DNA of 64,000 nucleotides from Sporosarcina psychrophila (lineage in GTDB: Bacteria; Bacillota; Bacilli; Bacillales_A; Planococcaceae): the NCBI RefSeq assembly GCF_001590685.1, contig NZ_CP014616.1, positions 3,905,001 through 3,969,000 of the forward strand, in the 5' to 3' direction. The stretch's first letter is position 1. Every line of letters starts with the position of its first letter. The position numbers and the translations under genes are program-made. A model generated the notes under the pieces. That model saw nothing but the letters and a program-made list of their open reading frames with translations. It searched no databases and was not told where the DNA came from. Positions 33,469-42,457 of this stretch are shown here, piece after piece.

Positions 33469-35435
33469 TAGCGAAGCTCAAACATCACCGTAAGTTGCTG
33501 ATCTTCAGTAAAAAGTTGAATAATTGCATCCTTCATTTGACTGAATAACAGCTTCCCTTTTTCTATATCGGCTGCGTAGAAACTTTGAATTCCATCCATC
33601 ACATTTGTAATTTGTGACGGCATGGGCGGAATGTGTTCTTGAACAGAAATACCGATCATCTCGCGATCACCACCGCCAAGCAAATAACTGTATGAATGAG
33701 GATTCGTTTCCATATAGCCTATTTGAGTTAGTAAGTCTTTTCGTCTGGACTCGTAAGGTTGTTCAAACTTCTCGATATAAGCACGTTGTATACGCTGGAT
33801 GACATGGCTCTTTTCTTCGTAGTTATCCAATCCCATCCAATACAACCGGGTCGCAGAAGATACATTCACCTCGATAATGGAAGCTCCCCCTCCTGCGGAA
33901 TAAATGAGGTCATTCCCTACATAGCGCCGATTCGGTTGGGAAAGCCCGTTGATAAGAGCCTCTAATGCATGCGCATCGAATGATCCTAATACATCTGCTA
34001 GAAGGTCCTTCCCTGATTCCCATAAAAGATGAAAGTCAGATACGATACCATCCAATTGTTGAATCGCATACTTAATTCCCTTGAAGCTATCATTGAACCC
34101 TTTAATTGTCGTGATATCAAAAGTCGAAATTGCAAGCAGCACATTCGACACCTTCTCCGCACGCTCCTGTATGCTTCTCAAATAATCTGAAATCCGTTGT
34201 CCCTCTTCCCCCGACATTGCATCGGCAATCACTATAAGCGTCGGAAGCTGCTTGATCAACGTTAGCAGCCGTTCTTGAATAACAGGAATTTGGTTAACAA
34301 TTCCCTTGAAAGCCGCATGCCGATTCTTTGCCGCCTTGAATGGATTGGAGATTGTAAATTTCGCAATGTTTTTCAGGCTTAAAGCCCCTTCACTTTCGGG
34401 ATCTCCAGTCAGCAAGACATTAACATTTTGAAGGAAGTTATTATCGATGCCCGTTGCAAAGTAGAATAACCCATCCATACCCGCCTCTTCATAGTAAGGT
34501 GCCGCTGTCGCTACGTACTTTTGCAGTGATTGCAACTGCTTATCCGGAATTCTACTGATTACATCGTGAAGTCCTGTTATGTTAGGGTCCGTATCGACTA
34601 CTTGTTCATTTCCAAAACGTATAAATCCTCTGGTAAGATGTAAGGGATAGAGCGCATCTTCTTCGGACGTAATATGCTCGATGTGTTTGCCCTTTGATTT
34701 GTAGTAGTTTAATGCGAAAGTACGGAGTTGATTTGGGTCGAGTTTGTAAAGTTCAGAAACCTTCTGGATTTGTTGTCCGAACTTTTTTCGAATTCCATTA
34801 AAAAAGTCCGCGTCATTTGCAGCAAGTTGATAGACGGTCGGCGCTGCATCATTTAATGCATAGACTCCGTCAAATTCTGCCCCCAATAAATGCAGCATTT
34901 GAATGTGGTTACCACCTAGTGAATGCCCAATGCCAATTTTTCTAAGTTCAGGAATTCTCATATCGTTTCCACTCGTATTTCCCGTTTTAATTACTTTATT
35001 TATTTCTTCACTTGCCCATTTCTCGAAATCCTTCGCATCTTGTAATTGATCATTTACTTCCCCAGTGAAAATACCTAACCCATTGTATATCCAGTCGAGC
35101 GGTTGCCCATCTCCCTCTCCACCACTCTCTGCGTGCTCAGAGCCACGAGGTATCATATAACTTTGATTTATGCCCTTCTCTGAATCGTAGAAATGAATGA
35201 CCGTCCCATCGAAACCGCTATCTCTTCCCTCTCTTTTGAAATCATTGGATTTATATAAAGTAATCGCGCTTGGTGGTTCTGCACCTGTTTCTTCAATATA
35301 AATGCGTCGTATATCCTCAATTGAAATTGAAGTGAATTTCCCATCATCTATAGTTCCATATTCTAATTTTGCAATTCGCGCTTTAAGAATAGCGGAGTCG
35401 AGTACGTCTAGTTGTTCGTCATTTAATTTATTCAT
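33468..35435 (-). CDS. Lipase-type T7SS effector with reversed domain order (TslA-like)
   Basis: A 655-residue protein with no signal peptide. Residues about 40-300 form an alpha/beta hydrolase: the nucleophile motif GIGHSLGGNH with Ser172, and candidate acid and base residues Asp260 and His290 (in GLHDVISRIP). Residues about 330-655 are mostly helical, ending in QLTVMFELR, with no catalytic motif. An N-terminal lipase and C-terminal helical region directly upstream of esxA match the reverse-architecture T7SS lipase TslA, whose helical part is the secretion signal. AGAGGGGAGGACAAG precedes the ATG. Preceded by an array of lipoprotein genes, the class that includes TslA's immunity protein TilA. 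Activity unproven here. Confidence 0.75.
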   Translation of the reverse strand: MNKLNDEQLDVLDSAILKARIAKLEYGTIDDGKFTSISIEDIRRIYIEETGAEPPSAITLYKSNDFKREGRDSGFDGTVIHFYDSEKGINQSYMIPRGSEHAESGGEGDGQPLDWIYNGLGIFTGEVNDQLQDAKDFEKWASEEINKVIKTGNTSGNDMRIPELRKIGIGHSLGGNHIQMLHLLGAEFDGVYALNDAAPTVYQLAANDADFFNGIRKKFGQQIQKVSELYKLDPNQLRTFALNYYKSKGKHIEHITSEEDALYPLHLTRGFIRFGNEQVVDTDPNITGLHDVISRIPDKQLQSLQKYVATAAPYYEEAGMDGLFYFATGIDNNFLQNVNVLLTGDPESEGALSLKNIAKFTISNPFKAAKNRHAAFKGIVNQIPVIQERLLTLIKQLPTLIVIADAMSGEEGQRISDYLRSIQERAEKVSNVLLAISTFDITTIKGFNDSFKGIKYAIQQLDGIVSDFHLLWESGKDLLADVLGSFDAHALEALINGLSQPNRRYVGNDLIYSAGGGASIIEVNVSSATRLYWMGLDNYEEKSHVIQRIQRAYIEKFEQPYESRRKDLLTQIGYMETNPHSYSYLLGGGDREMIGISVQEHIPPMPSQITNVMDGIQSFYAADIEKGKLLFSQMKDAIIQLFTEDQQLTVMFELR

Positions 35436-35477
35436 CTTGTCCTCCCCTCTAGCAAGACTTGGATAGTGAATACACGA

Positions 35478-36146
35478 TCAGCTTTTATCCTCAAATTTTA
35501 CTGATTTGACTAGTTCCCAAAAATGTTCTTCAATACTTTTTGTATCTGCATTACAATTTGTGGTCCAATCACTGCAATGGTGATTGAATAATATCCCCAA
35601 TGCTTTATCACTGTTTTTATCTTTGATGAAGCCTATATGTGAATAGACAGGGATTTTTTCTTCTCCTTCTTCTCCAACCTCAGAAGTTCTTTTGCCAAAG
35701 TAATAAATATTATTCTCATCTTCACTTTTACTATATTCACCCTCAAATTTAGAGAAGTCAGACAAATGTTCTAAGCCCATCTCTTCAGAATCAGGTCGGT
35801 CCTCAAATTGACCGTAAACGCCATAGGATAAATTTTCTTCGTTATCTAGCCACGCATATAAAAATCGTTCCCAGTGCTTTTCTCTTTTCTCATAGAAGAC
35901 AGAATCCAATGTTGCATCTGTCGGAATCCACATCGTATATGCCTCTGTCCATGGCTTAAAGGCATAATGCCCATCCGCAACTTCGTCAGTTGAAATGAGG
36001 AAAGAACGTGTATATTCATCTTGAGCTGCAATTGTATCTGGAAGTACCGTTTTTGTTTCCTCATTATCGCCCGATTTCTCCATGCCTGTGCAGCCCCCTA
36101 TCAATATCGAAAAAACTATCAAGATTGTCATTTGTAATCGTTTCAA
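35478..36146 (-). CDS. Lipoprotein, candidate immunity to the lipase (copy 1)
   Basis: About 222 residues. The start is a TTG at 36146 with AAGGAG 8 nt before it, giving KRLQMTILIVFSILIGGC with lipobox LIGGC. Conserved blocks are DEYTRSFLISTDEVADGHYA, KPWTEAYTMWIP, EKREKHWERFLYAW, EDRPDSEEMGLEHLSDF, IPVYSHIGFIKDK and CSDWTTNCNADT. Three tandem paralogues follow upstream. It ends 42 nt before the lipase start, so toxin and lipoprotein are co-transcribed. Surface lipoprotein immunity to an exported phospholipase is the favoured role (inference from position and the TslA/TilA precedent). Confidence 0.72.
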   Translation of the reverse strand: MKRLQMTILIVFSILIGGCTGMEKSGDNEETKTVLPDTIAAQDEYTRSFLISTDEVADGHYAFKPWTEAYTMWIPTDATLDSVFYEKREKHWERFLYAWLDNEENLSYGVYGQFEDRPDSEEMGLEHLSDFSKFEGEYSKSEDENNIYYFGKRTSEVGEEGEEKIPVYSHIGFIKDKNSDKALGILFNHHCSDWTTNCNADTKSIEEHFWELVKSVKFEDKS

Positions 36147-36683
36147 CTTGTAGTCTCCTTCCAATTGAACCATTCGTCTCTTAGTCGGTGGCATGTGTTT
36201 TTCATGATGGAATTCAATCTTGCTGGAATACGGCTTCGTACAAGAAATCTTATAACTTCGGAGTTCGCCGCTTAGATTATCCAACCAATTTTACTAAGTC
36301 TTTATCGCTAGCCGACGAATATGTTACTCGATTGATTTTTACTGACTCTTTTATTTGCTAAAAATTCATTTTAATTAATTCCCATAGGTTTCCATTATAT
36401 TAATAAATAACACTTGGATAAGCCGCTGTCAAAGAACACCAATTTTCAGCAAATTAGACTCAGCCCTTTAAGCCCACTTAACTATTTAAAATCTATTTTC
36501 CGGAGTAATAATTGGTTGATATCAATCTAGTTGAGTAGTTATTATTTAATAGATAATCAAGATTTCTATTCCGAATCTATTACTTTAGATTCATTTTAAG
36601 TTTTTGAAAATTAAAATAATATCTCGATATAAAGATGCTTGAAATGAAGGGATGTATTTGATTTAGAAATTGACTGAGGTTTT
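36147..36683. other. Spacer between lipoprotein copies 1 and 2
   Basis: About 540 nt, very AT-rich, no gene. The first 50 nt are conserved upstream of every lipoprotein copy, and the stretch at about 36300-36400 and 36630-36680 closely matches 38470-38660 between copies 3 and 4. It is part of the duplicated unit, not unique sequence. Confidence 0.6.
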
Positions 36684-36743
36684 TTATTCTTGGGGCATTG
36701 CGGAATTGAGTATATCTAGATGTTCGTCATTCGATTTATTCAT
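36684..36743 (-). pseudogene. Vestigial lipase-effector start after lipoprotein copy 2
   Basis: Behind the conserved ribosome site (CTAGAGGGGGGACAAG) an ATG opens a 19-codon frame MNKSNDEHLDILNSAMPQE, matching the first 15 residues of the lipase effector (MNKLNDEQLDVLDSA), then a stop. The rest of the gene is gone. Confidence 0.8.
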
Positions 36744-36790
36744 CTTGTCCCCCCTCTAGCAAGACTTGGATAATTAATTTATGATCTACT

Positions 36791-37453
36791 TTAATCCTCA
36801 AATTTTACTGATTTGACCAGTTTCCAAAAGTGTTCTTCAATACTTTTTGTATTTGCGTCACAATTTGTTGTCCAGTCACTGCAATGGTGATCAAATAATA
36901 TCCCTAATGCTTTATCACTGTTTTTATCTTTGATGAAGCCTATATGTGAATAGACCGGGATTTTTTCTTCCCCTTCTTGTCCAGTCTCATGAACACTTTT
37001 ACCGTAATAATAGATATTGTTTTCATCGTCACTTTTACTATATTCACCCACATACTGAGCGTAGTCAGACAAATGTTCTAACCCTACCACTTCAGAGTCA
37101 GGTCGATCTTCAAACTGCGCAAATAAGCCGTAGGAAAGATTTTCTTCGTTATCTAGCCATGCATATGAAAATCGTTCCCAATGTTTTTCTCGCTTTTCAT
37201 AAAACCCTTGGGATAGTTTAGCATCCACAGGTATCCACATCGTGTAAGCTTCTGTCCAAGTCTTAAAAGCATAATGCCCTTCTGTCACTTCGTCAGTTGA
37301 AACGAGGAAAGTACGTGTAAACTCATCTTGTGCTGCAATTTTATCTGGAAGGTCCGTTGTTGTTTCTTCATTATCGCCCAATTTCTCCATGCCTGTGCAG
37401 CCCACTATCAAAATCGTAAAAACTATCAAGATTGTCATTTGTAATCGTTTCAA
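36791..37453 (-). CDS. Lipoprotein, candidate immunity (copy 2)
   Basis: About 220 residues, TTG start at 37453 after AAGGAG; lipobox LIVGC. Closely similar to copy 1 along its full length (DEFTRTFLVSTDEVTEGHYA, KTWTEAYTMWIP, EDRPDSEVVGLEHLSDY, CSDWTTNCDANT). It ends 47 nt before the vestigial effector start at 36743, the same arrangement as copy 1 with the intact effector. An orphan immunity-type gene that looks intact. Confidence 0.72.
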   Translation of the reverse strand: MKRLQMTILIVFTILIVGCTGMEKLGDNEETTTDLPDKIAAQDEFTRTFLVSTDEVTEGHYAFKTWTEAYTMWIPVDAKLSQGFYEKREKHWERFSYAWLDNEENLSYGLFAQFEDRPDSEVVGLEHLSDYAQYVGEYSKSDDENNIYYYGKSVHETGQEGEEKIPVYSHIGFIKDKNSDKALGILFDHHCSDWTTNCDANTKSIEEHFWKLVKSVKFED

Positions 37454-37584
37454 CTCGTAGTCTCCTTCCAATTGAACGCTTCATTTCTTAGTTGGTTTGT
37501 ATGTGTTTTTCATGATGGGAATAAATCCTCCCGGAACACTATATTCAAAAGACATTCTACGAACTACGGCGTACACTGTTGGAG

Positions 37585-37620
37585 TTACTTATCTAATTGT
37601 TCGTCATTTGATTTATTCAT
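37585..37620 (-). pseudogene. Vestigial lipase-effector start after lipoprotein copy 3
   Basis: ATG at 37620 with the same AGGGGAGGACAAG ribosome site opens MNKSNDEQLDK, then a stop. The match to the effector N-terminus covers ten residues. Confidence 0.75.
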
Positions 37621-37668
37621 CTTGTCCTCCCCTCTAGTAAGACTTGAATAGTTAATTCATTATCTACT

Positions 37669-38322
37669 TTAATCCACAAATTTTACTGATTTGACCAGTT
37701 TCCAAAAATGATCTTCTATACGTTTTGTATCTGCGTTACAATTCGTTGTCCAATCGCTGCAATTTCTTTCATATATTATTCCAATCGATTTATCACTTTT
37801 TTTATGTTTAATAAAACCTATATGAGCGTATACAGGTATACTGTTTTCTCCAACTTCAAAAATATCATTTGTATAGTAAAAAATATTATCGCCTTCTTCG
37901 AAACGTTCGTAGTTTCCTTCATATTTCGCGTAGAAAGACAGGTGATCCAAACCTACTTTTTCAGAATCAGGTCGTTCTTCAAAAAGGCCATACAATAGGT
38001 AGGAAATGTTTTCTTCCTCTTCTTCCCATGCATATAAGAATCGTTCAAAATGTTTTTCCCTTTTTTCATAAAATGTAGAATCCAATGTTGCATCCGTCGG
38101 AATCCACATCGAATATGCTTCTGTCCACGGTTTAAATGCATAATGCCCTGCTGCAACTTCATCTGTTGAAACGAGGAAAGAACGTGTATATTCATCTTGT
38201 GCTGCAATTGTATTTGGAAGTTCCGTCATTGTTTCCTCATTATCGCCCGATTTCTCCATACCCGTGCAACCCCCTATCAAAATCGCTAAAACTATTAAAA
38301 TTGTCATTTGTAATCGTTTCAA
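37669..38322 (-). CDS. Lipoprotein, candidate immunity (copy 3)
   Basis: About 217 residues with a TTG start at 38322 and lipobox LIGGC. It is the most diverged intact copy: the middle reads EDRPDSEKV-like FEERPDSEKVGLDHLSFYAK and the acidic YSKSEDE region is replaced by YERFEEGDNIFYYTNDIFE. CSDWTTNCNADT and the C-terminal FWKLVKSVKFVD are kept. The divergence is concentrated in the middle, where specificity for different toxin variants could lie (inference). Confidence 0.72.
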   Translation of the reverse strand: MKRLQMTILIVLAILIGGCTGMEKSGDNEETMTELPNTIAAQDEYTRSFLVSTDEVAAGHYAFKPWTEAYSMWIPTDATLDSTFYEKREKHFERFLYAWEEEEENISYLLYGLFEERPDSEKVGLDHLSFYAKYEGNYERFEEGDNIFYYTNDIFEVGENSIPVYAHIGFIKHKKSDKSIGIIYERNCSDWTTNCNADTKRIEDHFWKLVKSVKFVD

Positions 38323-38608
38323 CTCGTAGTCTCCTTCCAATGGAACCCTTCGTTTCTAAGTTGGTTTGTATGTATTTTTCATGATGGGAATAAATCCCGC
38401 CGGAATACCGTTATGTAAAAGACATTCTATGAACTACGGCGTACAATGTTGGATTTATTTATCTAATTCAAATAAATCTTTATCACTAGCCATCGAATAT
38501 ACTACTCGATTGATTTTAACTGACTCTTTAATTTGCTAAAAATTTATCTTAATTAATCCCCAATAGATAATTAAGATTTCGATATGAAGATGCTTGAAAT
38601 GAAGGGAT

Positions 38609-38698
38609 TTATTTGAATTGAAAATTGACTGAGGGTTTTTGTTCTTGGGGCATAGCGGAGCCGAGTACTTCTAGTTGTTCGTCATTTGATTTATTCAT
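38609..38698 (-). pseudogene. Vestigial lipase-effector start after lipoprotein copy 4
   Basis: ATG at 38698 opens a 29-codon frame beginning MNKSNDEQLEVLGSAMPQEQ. The first 15 residues match the effector N-terminus; the rest runs into spacer sequence shared with the 36684 vestige (MPQE) before a stop. Confidence 0.75.
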
Positions 38699-38746
38699 CT
38701 TGGCCCCCCCTCTAGCAAGACTTGGGTAATTAATTCATAATCTAGT

Positions 38747-39408
38747 TTAATCCACAAATTTTACTGATTTGACCAGTTTCAAAAAATGCTCCTTAATTCG
38801 TTGTGTATCTGCATCACAATTTGTGGTCCAATCACTGCATCTATGATCAAATAAAATCCCCAACGCTTTATCACTGTTTTTATGTTTAATGAATCCTATG
38901 TTTGAATAGACAGGAATTTTTCCTCCCCTTCTTCACCAACCTCGGAGATCATTTCACCATAATAATAGACATTTTTTTCATCGTCGCTTTTACTATATTC
39001 ACCTTCGAAACCTGAAAATCGCGTCAAGTGGTTCAATCCATACTCCTCAGAGTCTGGGCGATCTTCAAATTGCCCAAATATGCCGTAGGAAAGATTTTTT
39101 TGTTGTTCTTCCCATGAATACGAAAATCGTTCCCAGTGTTTTTCTCTTTTCTCATAAAAAGTTTCTGATAGCGTCCCGTCCACAGGTATCCACATGGTAT
39201 ATGCTTCCGTCCATGGCTTAAAGGCATAATGTCCATCCGCAACTTCGTCAGTTGAAACGAGGAAAGAACGTGTATATTCATCTTGTGCTGCAATTGTATC
39301 TGGAAGTTCCGTCATTGTTTCTTCATTACCGCCCGATTTCTCCATTCCTGTGCAACCCCCTATCAAAATCGCAAAAACTATCAAGATTGTCATTTGTAAT
39401 CGTTTCAA
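38747..39408 (-). pseudogene. Lipoprotein copy 4, frameshifted
   Basis: TTG start at 39408, lipobox LIGGC, and normal family sequence up to EVGEEGEEK. There one A is missing from a run of A compared with copies 1 and 2 (GAAAAAATTCCTGTC expected), near 38925. The frame then ends in FLSIQT instead of IPVYSxIGFIK. The remainder is still readable in the other frame through CSDWTTNCDADT to FVD and a stop at 38747. A recent single-base inactivation; phase variation at the homopolymer is possible but not shown. Confidence 0.8.
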
Positions 39409-39590
39409 CTCGTAGTCTCCTTTCAATTGAACCCTTCGTTTCTAAGTTGGTTTGTATGAGGTTTTCATCATGGAATTTAATCTTTCCAGAAATAAATCGA
39501 AATTAAGAATCCCTTGTAAGACCCCTACGCAGTATTTACTCAACTTATATAGCCGCCGAATATGAGACTTGAGGGATTTTTTCTACCTCC

Positions 39591-40544
39591 TCATTCTTTC
39601 AAAACTTCATTTGGATTCATACTTTCCAGCGTATTATCCTTTGTTCCGATACCTCTTCTTTTATCAATCAAGTTATCATTCAAAATAATTGTATATGCAC
39701 CTCTAGGTATACCTTCCATCTCATTAATATCTGAAACGATTTTATCAAAGACCGCCTGATCGGGTTCCGTGTCAGATTCTTTCATAAATAATTCTATGAG
39801 AATCAACATTTGATCGGGCTTGAAATCAGCTTTACTCAAATTCTTTTTTATTTCTTCTTTACTAATTTCTGGGTTTTCTAAATACATATCATATATCCCT
39901 TGAAATTCGTTACCGAGCTTGCTTGTTCTGTACACTGAACTCGAGAATCCTGAACCTCCGACTTTTTCTATTGCCTCTATTGGTACTCCGACAACAGGGT
40001 ATTTTTGAAGTATACTTTCCAAGTATTCATCTAGCGTTGCAAATTCTTGTTCATAAATCATTGCATATAATGCGCCTTGAATCGCATTTTCAACTTGCCC
40101 TTCTTCGGACCAGACTTCATCAGTTTCCGCGGTTTCACTATCCACATCGATTGGTATAATTGCATACGTATAAAAATGGGGTTCACCTACCGATTCCACA
40201 AATACGGTTGCTCCATCGACTGCCCCGATGATGTTATGGACAATTACTTCCGTTTTATAGGTGCTTAAGAAATACTCTTGGACCGCTTCTACGATTTCTT
40301 CCCCGTATTCTTCAGCCAGTTGGCCCGTTTCTGGACGGCTGTCGCGCAATTTATATCCTTCACCAGTGTAGTCTTGTACACGTACGAAGTTCTCTATTTC
40401 GTACGCATTTCTCTTGTTTTCAGTCGACGGTTTCTTAACCTCAATTTTTTTATTATTGGTTAAATTATCCATATCTGTACATCCTCCTACTAGTAATGAG
40501 GAGCTCAATGTTAGTGCCAGTATGTTTTTATAGCCAATATTCAA
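39591..40544 (-). CDS. Lipoprotein (DUF1672-like)
   Basis: About 317 residues, TTG start at 40544 with GAGGTG upstream, signal MNIGYKNILALTLSSSLLVG and lipobox LVGGC. The body (NFVRVQDYTGEGYKLRDSRP; AEEYGEEIVEAVQEYFLSTY; VHNIIGAVDGATVFVESVGE) resembles DUF1672 lipoproteins of staphylococci and Bacillales. It is not a paralogue of copies 1-4. At the head of the lipoprotein array upstream of the lipase effector it may be a second kind of immunity or accessory lipoprotein (inference). Confidence 0.7.
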   Translation of the reverse strand: MNIGYKNILALTLSSSLLVGGCTDMDNLTNNKKIEVKKPSTENKRNAYEIENFVRVQDYTGEGYKLRDSRPETGQLAEEYGEEIVEAVQEYFLSTYKTEVIVHNIIGAVDGATVFVESVGEPHFYTYAIIPIDVDSETAETDEVWSEEGQVENAIQGALYAMIYEQEFATLDEYLESILQKYPVVGVPIEAIEKVGGSGFSSSVYRTSKLGNEFQGIYDMYLENPEISKEEIKKNLSKADFKPDQMLILIELFMKESDTEPDQAVFDKIVSDINEMEGIPRGAYTIILNDNLIDKRRGIGTKDNTLESMNPNEVLKE

Positions 40545-40916
40545 TGAATACACCTCAAATGTCTATAGTAGATTGTTGTCGCTCTTCTATATAAAAAGTG
40601 CTATCAATGATTTACATGAATTTTCCATAATACTAATAGATACCACTAGGATAACCAACTGTCAAAGAAAGACAATATACAATGATATAAGCTTAGATCA
40701 TTTAACCCACAAGAAATATGCCATTCCATTTAAACAAGTAACAATTGTCTGCTATTAGTAAATACCATTCTAGTAAACTGTTACTAATACAGTAAGATAC
40801 CTTACGGACTGCCCCGTAACCATTACTTTAGATTCATTCTCCCTATTTTTAAGAATCGGAAAATACCTTGATATGAAGGGATTTATGTGGTTAGTAGATA
40901 ATTGGATTTCTGTTTG
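40545..40916. other. Intergenic region upstream of the lipoprotein array
   Basis: About 370 nt, AT-rich, sharing short stretches with the spacers at 36400-36680 (for example ATACCACT and GATATGAAGGGATTTAT), so part of the same duplicated DNA. It probably holds the array promoter; no clear -35/-10 was picked. Confidence 0.4.
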
Positions 40917-40988
40917 TTGGACACTTTACTGATTTGATTGGACACTCCTCCCTTTGCTGGACGCTTTCGCGGATTCATTGGATACTAA
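40917..40988. repeat. Tandem array B1 (TTGGACACT family)
   Basis: Four units of about 20-21 bp beginning TTGGACACTTTACTG, TTGGACACTCCTCCC, CTGGACGCTTTCGCG and TTGGATACTAACCC. The right end is 72 bp from the terminator of the aminotransferase gene. Confidence 0.75.
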
Positions 40989-41059
40989 CCCAAGAATAGT
41001 TAGATTCCTACGGTGCCACCTAACCAAGTTCGACATTATCACATCTTCGAATCCTAATA

Positions 41060-41103
41060 AAAACAGCTTCAATCCAGATATAAAGTCTGAATTGAAGCTG
41101 TTT
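41060..41103 (-). terminator. Rho-independent terminator of the aminotransferase operon
   Basis: AAAACAGCTTCAAT and ATTGAAGCTGTTT form a 13-bp stem. The minus-strand tail is UUUUA-rich. Confidence 0.8.
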
Positions 41104-41150
41104 CTATTTTAGAGCCCTCGCGTAAAACAGAGTTTATTTCCAGTCCCCTT

Positions 41151-42431
41151 TCACCGTGTTATTTCAGAAATCTTCTGTGTGATTTCAAGGAATTTATCTA
41201 CATCTGTAGACGTATGGCAATGAATTGGAGAGACTCGAACAATGGCATCCAAATTCACTGCATCCAGAATTCTTTTGGAGTAGTGGCTGCTCGACTCCCT
41301 TGCGTAGACCAAAATATTTTGTTCTCCATATAATTGGACAGCCTCTTCGCAAGATATATTATCGAAGGTCAATGCCAAAATAAGATCTTGTCTAATTCCA
41401 TTCGCTTCTTCGAAATGTACTGTAACATTCGAAATATCCTTTATACCTGGCCTTTCATTCGATCCGTTAATCAGCCGGTTTAAGATAGCCTGCTCTTGCA
41501 AATGGATTCGATTCATCCCTTCTGAAATTAATGTTCTACGATCGTCAGACGAGTTGAAATAACTGCCTATTTCGCAAATATAATCAATTACTTTAGAAAA
41601 ACTTGCAAATTGTGCAGGTGTCGGACTACCAATATTCCAGTTATCATCATCTGTCGCAAGTAATCTATGATGCGGAAGCGAAGCAATGCGATTAGAAAGA
41701 TACGCATATCCTACACCGCGATTGCCGAACATTTTATATGGAGCAATATTTAGAGCATCAATTTTCCATTTATCAACATCAATTGGACCATGGGGGGCTC
41801 CCTGTACGGCATCTACCACGATAATAGTATCAGGATTTTTTAGACGTATCGCATCCGCATAGCCTTTAATATCATGCATGGCTCCTGTAATATTGGAGGT
41901 TAAAATAACGGATACAAGAACTGTTTCTTCGTCAATCAGCTTCAGAATATTTTCCAAAGGAATGCTGCCTGACTTTGGATCAGCCTTAGCAACCCGCAAC
42001 TCATGTTTGTATTGCTCTGCTGAAAACTGACATGCGTCATAAGATGAAGGATGTTCAATGTCTGTTGTTACAATGTTACCACTAGACTTATCCATTGCAA
42101 TGGTCGTAATTATTTCAAACATCAACTTGGATGCAGTGAGGGACGTTGCAATCGAACCATCCTTGGCATTCAGAATAAGTCGGATATCTTCCGTTCCTTT
42201 TTCAATTACTTTCCGAATGTCCATTGCTATATCATGCGTACGCTCAGGACAGTCCGGCAACGAGGATAACTGTGTTTGTGCGTCAACAGCAGATTTTAAT
42301 CTTAACGATCCCCCTGCATTTTCAAAAAATAGCCGATCATTCCCGTAAGCATCCTCATTTACGTATAAGAAACTGTCAGATATCAACTTTTGTAATTGTT
42401 GTGGAAAAAAATTAGTATTGCGTTCTAACAT
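41151..42431 (-). CDS. Class V aminotransferase (CsdA-like fold)
   Basis: A 426-residue PLP enzyme. Visible elements: the N-terminal ENAGGSLRLKSAV phosphate-loop region, GNIVTTDIEHPSSYDACQF, the Asp of VVDAVQGAPHGPIDVDKW that contacts the PLP pyridine, and the Schiff-base Lys in NIAPYKMFGNRGVGY. The C-terminal domain contains VRVSPIHCHTSTDVDKFLE. The fold is that of cysteine desulfurases and isopenicillin-N epimerases, but no cysteine-desulfurase loop is evident. It is 26 nt downstream of a dicarboxylate/amino-acid symporter, so it probably acts on an imported amino acid. Confidence 0.87.
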   Translation of the reverse strand: MLERNTNFFPQQLQKLISDSFLYVNEDAYGNDRLFFENAGGSLRLKSAVDAQTQLSSLPDCPERTHDIAMDIRKVIEKGTEDIRLILNAKDGSIATSLTASKLMFEIITTIAMDKSSGNIVTTDIEHPSSYDACQFSAEQYKHELRVAKADPKSGSIPLENILKLIDEETVLVSVILTSNITGAMHDIKGYADAIRLKNPDTIIVVDAVQGAPHGPIDVDKWKIDALNIAPYKMFGNRGVGYAYLSNRIASLPHHRLLATDDDNWNIGSPTPAQFASFSKVIDYICEIGSYFNSSDDRRTLISEGMNRIHLQEQAILNRLINGSNERPGIKDISNVTVHFEEANGIRQDLILALTFDNISCEEAVQLYGEQNILVYARESSSHYSKRILDAVNLDAIVRVSPIHCHTSTDVDKFLEITQKISEITR

Positions 42432-42457
42432 AACAGCACGACCTCTCCAGTGATATA

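Noticed and set aside
36147-36683. Possible gene in the 540-nt spacer between lipoprotein copies
   Set aside because: Extremely AT-rich with stops in all frames. It is homologous to the spacer at 38470-38660 and so part of the duplicated non-coding unit.
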